The notes beneath the pieces were generated by a model. That model was not told where the DNA came from and ran no database searches. It saw nothing but the letters and a program-made list of their open reading frames with translations. A stretch of DNA of 64,000 bases. Source: JAWLHK01 sp041690355 [NCBI: bacterium] (GTDB lineage Bacteria; J088; JAWLBW01). The stretch is from positions 186,001-250,000 of the forward strand of contig JAWLHK010000001.1 in assembly GCA_041690355.1 (NCBI GenBank), given 5' to 3'. This document shows positions 6,727-14,921 of the stretch, one piece after another. Each line of letters opens with the position of its first letter. Positions within the stretch are counted from its first letter, which is position 1. The position numbers and the translations under genes are program-made.

Positions 6727-9243
6727 TTACAGCGGGCAGGCATCCTGCGTCGTCAGATAGAACGGCGTCGTGTTATCGGCGGACGTAAGGATATCGTCGT
6801 CGACGTTGCCGTCTCCCTGCAGAATCGCGCCCGTCGGGAGCGAGACCCCGCCGGCATACGTGTAGTCGACCAGGCGATCCCCCTTCGGACGCGCCGTGCT
6901 CGGATTCGGACCGCCGGGCACCTGGTAGGCGCGGTAGATGCGGGTCGCGTTCCGATCCAGACCGTCCTTGGTATACTGCCACTTGGCCGACGTCTTGCCG
7001 GCCGGGTTGACGACGGTGATTTCGACGTCATAGGCGCCGCCATACACGAAGCCCCAGGTCTCGAGCGTCGTGCCCACGCCGTCCTTGACGACGATGCCCG
7101 TTATGTCGGCGCCCGTGCGGGTGATGGTCAGGTAACCGCCGATGGTGTTGTCGAAGAGGGTCGACCAGTCCAGGTCCATGCCGGCCCCGCTGTAGCTTGT
7201 GACTTCGGCGACGTATCCGTTGCCGTCGAAGGCGAAACGAATCATGGCGCTCAGGTCGTCATCATCCGTTCCCCAGACCTGGTCGGCGCCCCACGTCGCG
7301 TGCGTGCTGTAGCCGATCTGGTTGCCATTGGCGTCGTACTGAACCGAGCGGTATCCGGAAACAACGTCGTCCGCCGTCCCCCAGACGCCGTCAGCGCCAC
7401 GGTTGGCATAGTCGACGGCCGAGGTCACGGCGCCGAGCGGGGTTTCGAGGAAGGGAACGGTAACGATCCCGAAGATCGTCGCGTAATCCCCTTCGAGGTC
7501 GGCGTACGTCGAATGCGTGGTCACCGGATCGGCCGTGTAGCGGAAGCGCGTCACGGTACGGGTCCAGTCATCGCCGCTCGCAACCGTTCCGTCCGTGGCC
7601 GCGTCGAGGTAAGTCACAAGCGTGTCGATGCTGCCGCAGACGTACACCGTGGCCGTGGCCGTCGCCGAGGGGTCCTCCGTGCTCGTGGCGCGGATCGTGT
7701 AGGTACCCGGCTGTGCCGGCGCGACGTACTCGCCCGATGCGTTGATCGAACCGCCGCCGGCTTCAACCACGGTCCAGTTGACAGTGGTGGTCAGCGTGCC
7801 CGTCACGGTCGCCGTGAAGGTGACGGTCTGGCCGTAGAGGGCGCTGGCTTCAGTCGGCGAGACTGAAACGACGATTCCCGATGCTGATGTCACCGTGATG
7901 AACGACGTCCCGACCAGAGTCGCATCGCCGTTCGCCACCGCCTGCACTTCATAAACGCCCGGCGTGCTCGGGGTAACTGGCGGGTAGTACATGCCGCTCG
8001 TGCTGACGGTGCCGGCATCGGGCGCGCCCACGACACTCCACGTGACCGAGGTGTCGGCCAGGCCGAAGACGGCGGCCGACAGCTGCAGCGTATCGAGCGT
8101 TGTCATGGAGGGGAAGGCCGGGGTCACCTGAATCGCGGCCGGGTCGACGGTGATGTTCACCGTGTCGCTCTGTGTCGGATCGGCCTGGCTCGTCGCCGTC
8201 ACGATATATGTGCCAGCCGTCGCCGGTGCCGTGTATACGCCGTCGGCTGTGATCGAGCCGCCGGTGGCGCTCCAGGTGACCGCCGTCACCGGGTTGCCCG
8301 TCACGTTGGCCGTCAGCACAATGCTCTCCCGGACGTAGATCGTCGGGTTGTTCGGGGTGATCAGAACGGTCAACGGCTGCACGGTCACGCTGACCTCGGC
8401 CGACTGGCGCGGATCATCGACGCTGACGGCGCGCACCGTATAGGTTCCCGAGGTCGCCGGGGCCGTGTAGGCACCGCCGGCCGTGATGGAACCGGCGTCG
8501 GCTTCGACGACGCTCCAGTTCACCGACCTGTTCGTCGTACCCGAGACGGTTGCGGTCAGCACAATCGTCTGGTTCGGAGCCACGACCGGAGAAGCCTGGT
8601 CGATCGCAACGGTCACTTGGCGCACCGTTACGGTTGCAGTCGCCGTTTTTGTATTGTCTTCCTGCGACGTGGCCCGCACGTGGAACGTGCCGCCGTTGGC
8701 GGGCGCGGTGTAGGCACCGCCCGTCGTGATGCTGCCGCCGCCCGACTCGACGACCGTCCAGCTGACGGCCGTGTTCGTGGCGTTCGCGACGGTCGCCGTG
8801 AAATTCACGGTCGCACCGGTCACGACCGAGGCCGTATCGGGCGACACCGAGACGGAGATGACCGGCACTTCGGGCGGAAGCACGGTCACGGTCGCCGTCG
8901 CGGTCTTGGTGGTATCGGCATTGGCGGTCGCAACCACATGGAACGTGCCCGCAGCGTCGGGCGCCGTGTAGGTCCCGCCCGCAGTAACGGTGCCGCCATC
9001 CGTTTCCTTCACCGACCAGGTCACGCCCTTGTCGGTGGCTCCTTCGACGGTTGCCGAGAACGTCTGGCTTGCGCCCGTGTTCAGTTCGGCCGTCGCCGGC
9101 GTGATGGTAATGGTGACCTCGGTCGCCGTATCGTCATCCTTGTCATCGTCCGTCGTCGTCGTACGACGCGTGCTCGACGGGTCTTCTGAGCAGCCGGCAA
9201 AGCCGAGGGCCGCCGCCAGCAGAAGATATGCGTAACTTTTCAT
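6727..9243 (-). CDS. Ig-like (Big_2-type) repeat lipoprotein A, six repeats
   Basis: An 838-residue predicted lipoprotein: signal peptide with lipobox LGFAGC, a short Thr/Asp-rich linker, six tandem Ig-like repeats of about 80 residues (about 42-520), then a unique C-terminal domain of about 300 residues. Repeats share a pattern: S.SP..A....G....FTATV.G, W.VVEAGGGSI, YTAP...GTY.V.ATS. The C-terminal part holds two Asp-rich stretches (GADGVWGTADD and GADQVWGTDDDD) likely to bind Ca2+. The architecture fits an outer-membrane surface or adhesin-like protein; the target is unknown. It is a paralogue of the next gene upstream, separated by a terminator, so it has its own promoter. Confidence 0.88.
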   Translation of the reverse strand: MKSYAYLLLAAALGFAGCSEDPSSTRRTTTTDDDKDDDTATEVTITITPATAELNTGASQTFSATVEGATDKGVTWSVKETDGGTVTAGGTYTAPDAAGTFHVVATANADTTKTATATVTVLPPEVPVISVSVSPDTASVVTGATVNFTATVANATNTAVSWTVVESGGGSITTGGAYTAPANGGTFHVRATSQEDNTKTATATVTVRQVTVAIDQASPVVAPNQTIVLTATVSGTTNRSVNWSVVEADAGSITAGGAYTAPATSGTYTVRAVSVDDPRQSAEVSVTVQPLTVLITPNNPTIYVRESIVLTANVTGNPVTAVTWSATGGSITADGVYTAPATAGTYIVTATSQADPTQSDTVNITVDPAAIQVTPAFPSMTTLDTLQLSAAVFGLADTSVTWSVVGAPDAGTVSTSGMYYPPVTPSTPGVYEVQAVANGDATLVGTSFITVTSASGIVVSVSPTEASALYGQTVTFTATVTGTLTTTVNWTVVEAGGGSINASGEYVAPAQPGTYTIRATSTEDPSATATATVYVCGSIDTLVTYLDAATDGTVASGDDWTRTVTRFRYTADPVTTHSTYADLEGDYATIFGIVTVPFLETPLGAVTSAVDYANRGADGVWGTADDVVSGYRSVQYDANGNQIGYSTHATWGADQVWGTDDDDLSAMIRFAFDGNGYVAEVTSYSGAGMDLDWSTLFDNTIGGYLTITRTGADITGIVVKDGVGTTLETWGFVYGGAYDVEITVVNPAGKTSAKWQYTKDGLDRNATRIYRAYQVPGGPNPSTARPKGDRLVDYTYAGGVSLPTGAILQGDGNVDDDILTSADNTTPFYLTTQDACPL

Positions 9244-9278
9244 GCCAGTCTCCAGTCTTCTACTTCTTTTTATTCTCT

Positions 9279-9314
9279 AAAACACAAAAGAGGCGGAGAG
9301 GTGTCCCCTCCGCC
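9279..9314 (-). terminator. Rho-independent terminator between the two Ig-repeat genes
   Basis: On the minus strand a GGCGGAG/CTCCGCC stem (9292-9314, with one internal mismatch) is followed by a T-rich run (complement of 9279-9291). It ends transcription of lipoprotein B before lipoprotein A. Confidence 0.75.
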
Positions 9315-9331
9315 CCCTGAATCATGTCAGT

Positions 9332-12300
9332 TCACGGACAGACCTTCTGGTCGGCCCGGGCAATGCGCCGGTACTGCTTGTCTTCGAAGTCGACCCGCGT
9401 CGGGATCTCCTTGTCAGAGCCCCAGTAGAATCGGTAGCGGCCGTCGAACATCTGATCGCCGTTACCCTTGTAGCGGTAGTTGTTGACCCAATACGGCTCG
9501 TAACGGTACTCGACGCCGTCCCACCAGCGATCCTGCGACCAATCGGAGCGGTACTGGTAGCTGCCGCGCTGATTATAATCGTAGACGTCGTTGGGGAAAC
9601 CGTTGTAACGGTACTGGTTGCCGTAGAAGTAGCCGAGATAATAGTAGTTATCCCACTGAATCTGCTGCTGGCCCGCGTATTCGTCGCCATCGGTATCTCC
9701 GGCGAAACCGGCCCACACGAGATCGGCGCCGGGTCCGCTGTAGGAGGAGATCTGGGCGGGCACGCGACGGGTGCAGAACGCGCAATTCCACATGGCGAAA
9801 TCGCTCAGGGAATAGTACTCGCGGCCGGTAACTTCACCGTTCGCCACATCGTAGCCTTCGAGCCCGAGTTCGATGTAGGTGTACACGTTCGCCTGGTAGC
9901 CACCGTTCCACTCGACGAGCTTGCCCCCCATGGGAATGTCGTCGTTCGTGCCGTACGCCTGGTCCGGGCCCGGATCCATGATGGAGTAGCCGGTCTGGAG
10001 GCCGCTTACGTCGTAGTGCAGCGCGTAGTAGCTGCTGATCTCGTCGTCACCGGTGCCGAAGAATCCGTCGTCCCCGGCGCCGGAGTATACGATCACCGCC
10101 GTCGCGTTGTAGGGATAGAACGGGAACCCGTCGGCTTCGACCTCGTCGAGGCGCAGAATCGTCACATACGTGGTCGCGGGCCCGTAGAGCACGCGCACGA
10201 TCGAGGTCTGCACGTCGTCCTGCGTGTCCCACCAGGTATCCTGGCCCGGGTCGGTCTTGACATCGATCTGCCGCGAACCGGTCGGGCAGTAGGGCGCGAC
10301 GACCGTGACGAACGCCGATGCGTAGATCGACGGGTCTTCAACGCTGACGGCACGCACTTCATACGTTCCCTCGGTCGAGGGCGACGTGTACAGCCCGCTG
10401 CCGTCAATCAAGCCGGCGTCGGGACCAACTACTTCCCAGGTGTAAGCGGTGTAGATCGTGCCCGTGATCTCGGCGGAGAACTGGTAGGTGCTGCTGGTGA
10501 ACATCGTCGTCTGCGTCGGGTAGACCGAGACGTAGATGGTCGGGGCCACGACGGTCACGGTGCTGTAGGCCGTCACATCGTTGTCGTAGTCGGCGACGAG
10601 AACGACGAAGTACGTACCCGGCGTGACCGGAGCGTTATAGTTGCCGTTAAGGTCGATCGTGCCCGAGTCGGGTACCGGCAACGACCAGGTAAACGTATCG
10701 TAGGCCGTACCGGTAATCATGCCGGCAAAGGTGAAGCCCTGCCCCTTCTCGAGGGTGACTGCTTCCGGAACGACCGACGGATAGAGGATCGGATCGCGAA
10801 CCTCAACAGTGGCCGCCTCCGAAACGTCGCTGTTGTAATCGCTGACAACGTAGACGGAATAGAGGCCGTTCGAGGTCGGCGGATAGTAGAGCCCGCCCAA
10901 CGTGATGTAGCCGTCGCTGACTTCATAGTGCCAGCTGCCATACAGCGTGCTGCCCGTCAGGTCGCCCGAGAAGAGCACGGCCATGCCCGGCTCGACGCTC
11001 GCGAAGCCCGGCGTAATGCTGGGATACAGCTTCGGACCATGCACGTTGATCGTGGCCACGGCCGTCTTGGTCGGGTCGAACGTGCTCGTCGCCACAACGT
11101 GGCAGACCGTTTCAATCATCGGCGCGGTGTAGATGCCGGTCGTGTTGTTGATGGCGCCGCAGCCGCTCGTCTCCTGCAGCGACAGCGTGTAACCGTTGTG
11201 AACGCTGGTAATCGAGGCGGTGATGAGCAGATTGCCGCCGATCTCAACGTCGGCCGACTCGGGGCTGATCGTGATATCGATAGTCGGGGCCACGACCGTC
11301 ACGGTCGCAACCGCGAATTTCGTAGCGTCGCTGCGGTTCTCGGCCACGACATGATAGATGCCGTTCGCCATGGGCGCGGTGTACTTTCCGTTGCCCCCGA
11401 TGTTGCCGCCGCCAACCTCCTGCACGTACCAGTCGATCTGGCCGCCGCCTTCGACGGTGGCCGTGAACTGCACCGTGCCGCCCTGTTCGATGGTCGCGGT
11501 CAGCGGGGTCAGCGTGACGCCGCCGACAGGAACCACGACGGTTACCTCGGCCGTCGCAGACTTGGCGGGGTCGGCCTGGCTCGTCGCCTTGACGGTGAAA
11601 GTGCCCGGGGCAGACGGAGCCGTGTAAACGCCGCCGCTCGTGATCGTGCCGCCACCGGCCTCAACCACCGACCAGTTCACGGCGGTGTTGGTCGTGCCGT
11701 TGACGGTCGCCGTGAAGGTCGTCTGGGAGCCCGTGTCGACCTGGACGGCGACGGGGCTCACCGAAACCGAGATGCCGCTGCCGCCGCTCGTCGAGGGAGT
11801 GACCGTCACCGTTGCCGTGGCCGACTTGGCCGGGTCGGCGTTGCTCGTCGCCTTGACCTTGTACTTGCCGGTAATCCACGGCGCCGTGTAGACGCCCGCT
11901 GCGGTAATGGTGCCGCCGCCCGCCTCAACGACGCTCCAGGTCACGCTCTTGTCGCCGGCACCGGCGACCGTGGCCGTGAACGTTGCCGCCTTGCCGGCTT
12001 CAACCGAAGCGCTCGTGGGCGAGATCGAGATCGTCACGTCGAGTGGCACGTCTGCGCTGACCGTTACGGTTGCCCGGGCCGAAACCTCGGCGTCTGCAAC
12101 GCTGGTCGCGATGACGTGATAAATGCCCTCCGTGACCGGAGCCGTGTACAGCCCCAGTGCGTCGATCGTGCCGCCGTTGGCCTCTTCGACGCTCCAGACG
12201 ACACTCGCGTCCGTGCTATTGGAAACCTCGGCCGAGAAACGGGTGTCGCTGCCGGGCGCAACGGTCACGCTCTCCGGAGAAACGGAAACGATGACCTCGG

Positions 12301-12394
12301 CGCCCGACGTATCGCGGCGCGCTGCCGGTTCATCTTCACTGCAGGCGCTGGTCGCAAGCGCGGCGAACAGAAGAAACGCACCATAGGCACGCAT
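9332..12394 (-). CDS. Ig-like (Big_2-type) repeat lipoprotein B, eight repeats
   Basis: A 1020-residue paralogue of lipoprotein A. The start at 12394 (MRAYGAFLLFAALATSAC) gives a clean signal peptide and lipobox ATSAC; a longer frame reaching 12508 adds 38 residues that spoil it. About eight Ig-like repeats follow. The first four keep the VVEAGGGTI...YTAP signature, while the last three are diverged and tyrosine-rich (YYPPTSNGLY, NAPVTPGTY). A C-terminal domain of about 300 residues has acidic turns (GPDQAYGTNDD) and an Asn/Tyr-rich end. Likely surface-exposed. The different repeat number and quality relative to the neighbour suggest unequal recombination after gene duplication. Confidence 0.88.
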   Translation of the reverse strand: MRAYGAFLLFAALATSACSEDEPAARRDTSGAEVIVSVSPESVTVAPGSDTRFSAEVSNSTDASVVWSVEEANGGTIDALGLYTAPVTEGIYHVIATSVADAEVSARATVTVSADVPLDVTISISPTSASVEAGKAATFTATVAGAGDKSVTWSVVEAGGGTITAAGVYTAPWITGKYKVKATSNADPAKSATATVTVTPSTSGGSGISVSVSPVAVQVDTGSQTTFTATVNGTTNTAVNWSVVEAGGGTITSGGVYTAPSAPGTFTVKATSQADPAKSATAEVTVVVPVGGVTLTPLTATIEQGGTVQFTATVEGGGQIDWYVQEVGGGNIGGNGKYTAPMANGIYHVVAENRSDATKFAVATVTVVAPTIDITISPESADVEIGGNLLITASITSVHNGYTLSLQETSGCGAINNTTGIYTAPMIETVCHVVATSTFDPTKTAVATINVHGPKLYPSITPGFASVEPGMAVLFSGDLTGSTLYGSWHYEVSDGYITLGGLYYPPTSNGLYSVYVVSDYNSDVSEAATVEVRDPILYPSVVPEAVTLEKGQGFTFAGMITGTAYDTFTWSLPVPDSGTIDLNGNYNAPVTPGTYFVVLVADYDNDVTAYSTVTVVAPTIYVSVYPTQTTMFTSSTYQFSAEITGTIYTAYTWEVVGPDAGLIDGSGLYTSPSTEGTYEVRAVSVEDPSIYASAFVTVVAPYCPTGSRQIDVKTDPGQDTWWDTQDDVQTSIVRVLYGPATTYVTILRLDEVEADGFPFYPYNATAVIVYSGAGDDGFFGTGDDEISSYYALHYDVSGLQTGYSIMDPGPDQAYGTNDDIPMGGKLVEWNGGYQANVYTYIELGLEGYDVANGEVTGREYYSLSDFAMWNCAFCTRRVPAQISSYSGPGADLVWAGFAGDTDGDEYAGQQQIQWDNYYYLGYFYGNQYRYNGFPNDVYDYNQRGSYQYRSDWSQDRWWDGVEYRYEPYWVNNYRYKGNGDQMFDGRYRFYWGSDKEIPTRVDFEDKQYRRIARADQKVCP

Positions 12395-12735
12395 GGGAAA
12401 CCTCAATCCAGGAAAAAGAGAAAGTCGTGGCCACGAAGAAAACACTCGACGACACTGCGAACAGATACCGGATCCGCGTTGGCTCGGGCCTTTCCAAGGC
12501 AAGCGCACATCCTATCGAAGCGTGACGCCCCGCGTCAAGCGACTTCTGCATCTCTGCCAGGGCCCCCATGTGTCCATGCCGAACCAGGGGGTCGGTCCGT
12601 CGCCGGTGACCTGCACCGCAAGTCTCGTGCCCGGCCAGGACAAGCGTCCGCGTCCTTGCACGGAGTGTCTCAAAACGCACAGCAAGGAAAAGGCGAATCG
12701 AATCGGAATGAAACACAGCGACACCGCTGCGCCAC
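12395..12735. other. Intergenic region between divergent genes, no gene seen
   Basis: The stretch between lipoprotein B (minus) and the cyclase (plus) has frames that are low-complexity or antisense in character. I see no RNA gene. It should hold the promoter of lipoprotein B, which I cannot pin down. Confidence 0.5.
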
Positions 12736-12764
12736 TTGGATTCGACGCAACCTTGGGGTAGACT
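12736..12764 (+). promoter_or_regulatory. Promoter of the 7TMR-DISM cyclase gene
   Basis: TTGGAT, a 17-base spacer and TAGACT (in GGTAGACT) end nine bases before the ATG. Transcription would start about three bases before, or at, the start codon, so there is no room for a Shine-Dalgarno. Confidence 0.5.
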
Positions 12765-12773
12765 GCTGTTCCC

Positions 12774-14831
12774 ATGCGCTCGGTACTGCTTTTCGTATTG
12801 CTTTCCCTCGCGGCCGCCCCGGCAGCCGCCGCCCCGGTGATCCTCGATGACCGGGCGCAGCCCGTGTCGGGGTCCGGCCGGGTCGCCGTTCTGCTCGATC
12901 CGACCGGGGAACTTACGATCGACGACGTCACCGCTCGCCCGGCCGATTTCGTGGAACACCCGGAGCCGCGCGCCCGCCTTGGATACGTGAAGGGGGCCGC
13001 CTGGGTCCGGCTCGGTATCCGGAACGATTCGCCGCAGGAGCGCTGGGTTGTCGAGACGGGAACGGCGCTCTGGGACTCTGCCGAGATCTTCGTCCGCGAA
13101 GCGACCGGCTGGCAACGCTTTCTGGGCGGCGATCAGCAGCCGTTTGCACAGCGGGGCGCCCCCTACCGGGCGATCAACCTGCCGCTCTCCATTCGCCCCG
13201 GCGAACAGCGAGACGTCTACCTGCGTCTGGCGACGCCGGGGACCATTTTTCTCGATCTGCGCCTCTGGACGGTCGAGGGGCTGGCATTGCATGCGGCCGA
13301 CGAACTGAACGTCTTCGGGATCTTTTACGGCATCCTCTTCGCGCTCGCTCTGTACAACCTGTTTCTGTTCGGCGCGCTGCGCGACCGCAGCTATCTTTAC
13401 TATGTTCTGTATCTGGCGACCTACGCCGTCTTCTACTACGGGTGGGACGGCCTGGCCTTCGCCAACTTCTGGCCCGATTCACCGGAATTCTACAACCAGA
13501 GCATCCAGTTCTTCTCGGGGCTGGCAGCGCTTTTTGCCTTGCTGTTCACCCGGCGGTTTTTAAGTACGCCCGCATTCCACCGGCGTCTCGACAGGATGAT
13601 CGTCTTCTGTATCGGCCTTGCCGCTTTTCAGGTGGCGCTGGTGTTTCTGCACCGCGGATGGTCCATCCGGCTGAACATCCTGGTCGGCATCGTCATGAGC
13701 GTGCTCATCATCGCCGCCGGGCTGCTTGCCTGGCGCCGTGGCTTCAGCCCTGCCCGCTACTTCCTGCTGGCGTGGACGGCGCTTGCGCTCGGCAATCTGT
13801 TTGTCGATCTCAAGGAGTGGGGCGTGCTCCCCTCCATGTTCCTGACCGATTACGGCCTGCGCATCGGCGGCGCCGTCGAAGCGCTGCTGCTCTCCCTTGC
13901 GCTCGCCGACCGCATTAACGTCATCCGCAAGGAAAAGGAACACGCCCAGGCCGAGGCTCTCGCCACCGAGCACCGTGCCTTGGAGAATGAACAGGCGATG
14001 GCCCGCTCCTTCGCCCGCTTCGTTCCCCTCGAATTTCTCCAGCAGCTCGAAATCGGCTCCATCATCGACGTGCGCCTCGGCGACCAGGTGCAGCGCGAAA
14101 TGACGATCCTCTTTTCCGATATCCGTGATTTCACACAGCTGTCGGAGCAGATGACCCCGAAGGAAAACTTCGACTTCATCAACGGATATCTTGCGCACGT
14201 CGGCCCGGTCGTGCGCGAACACGGCGGCTTCATCGACAAGTACATCGGCGACGCCGTCATGGCGCTGTTCGCCTCCCCCGACGACGCACTCGAAGCGGCC
14301 GTCGGCATGGTGCGCGCGCGCGAACGGTTCAATGCCGAACAGGCGGCGCGCGGCACGCCCCCCGTACGCATCGGCATCGGTCTGCACACGGGTTCGCTGA
14401 TGCTCGGCGTCGTGGGCGAGTCGGAGCGCATGGAGGGCACCGTCATCGCCGACGCCGTCAACGCCGCCTCGCGCCTCGAAGGGCTCACCAAGAGCTTCGG
14501 CGCCACGCTCCTGATCAGCGAGGAACTCTACCGTCTCCTGCGCCATCCGGATCGATACGGGGTGCGTTACCTGGGCTGGGCCGAAGTGAAGGGAAAAGCC
14601 CGGGGGATGAGCGTCTTCGAGGTGCTCGACGCCGAACCGCCCGAGGAGCGGGCCGCCAAGCTGGCCGGCCGCGAGCGCTTCGAAACCGCCGTGGCGCATT
14701 TCTTTGCCGAGGAGTATGCCACCGCCGCGGCGCTCTTCGGCGAGGTCCTGGCCGAGAATTCCCGCGACGCCGCCGCCGCCCGGTTTCTGGAACGCTGCCC
14801 CCCCCTTCCCCCAAGCGCCGCTTCGATCTAA
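12774..14831 (+). CDS. 7TMR-DISM receptor with class III adenylate/guanylate cyclase domain
   Basis: A 685-residue inner-membrane receptor cyclase. A signal peptide (about 1-20) leads into a periplasmic 7TMR-DISMED2-like sensory domain (about 25-165), seven predicted membrane helices (about 180-385), a short coiled linker and a class III cyclase domain (about 425-625). Metal ligands are visible as D449 in LFSDIRDF and D493 in FIDKYIGDAVMALF, with transition-state residues N563 and R567 in DAVNAASRLE. It should make cAMP (or cGMP) in response to an extracytoplasmic ligand, perhaps a carbohydrate by family analogy. Lys489 in FIDKYIGD favours ATP as substrate. A tail of about 60 residues follows the cyclase domain. 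Confidence 0.9.
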   Translation: MRSVLLFVLLSLAAAPAAAAPVILDDRAQPVSGSGRVAVLLDPTGELTIDDVTARPADFVEHPEPRARLGYVKGAAWVRLGIRNDSPQERWVVETGTALWDSAEIFVREATGWQRFLGGDQQPFAQRGAPYRAINLPLSIRPGEQRDVYLRLATPGTIFLDLRLWTVEGLALHAADELNVFGIFYGILFALALYNLFLFGALRDRSYLYYVLYLATYAVFYYGWDGLAFANFWPDSPEFYNQSIQFFSGLAALFALLFTRRFLSTPAFHRRLDRMIVFCIGLAAFQVALVFLHRGWSIRLNILVGIVMSVLIIAAGLLAWRRGFSPARYFLLAWTALALGNLFVDLKEWGVLPSMFLTDYGLRIGGAVEALLLSLALADRINVIRKEKEHAQAEALATEHRALENEQAMARSFARFVPLEFLQQLEIGSIIDVRLGDQVQREMTILFSDIRDFTQLSEQMTPKENFDFINGYLAHVGPVVREHGGFIDKYIGDAVMALFASPDDALEAAVGMVRARERFNAEQAARGTPPVRIGIGLHTGSLMLGVVGESERMEGTVIADAVNAASRLEGLTKSFGATLLISEELYRLLRHPDRYGVRYLGWAEVKGKARGMSVFEVLDAEPPEERAAKLAGRERFETAVAHFFAEEYATAAALFGEVLAENSRDAAAARFLERCPPLPPSAASI

Positions 14832-14921
14832 GGTGGTCCCCTGAGACCCTGCTGGCTGCGGGTGTCGGCGCCTTCGAGGCCGCCGGCAGGATTCCCCGTG
14901 CCACAAACCCATGAGGACCGC

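Noticed and set aside
6688-7866. Long plus-strand frame over Ig-repeat lipoprotein A
   Set aside because: Antisense shadow; composition is Arg/Gly/Val-rich without motifs, while the opposite strand has signal peptide and repeats.
10016-12850. 944-codon plus-strand frame over lipoprotein B
   Set aside because: Antisense shadow of the repeat gene; no domain, no signal and no promoter.
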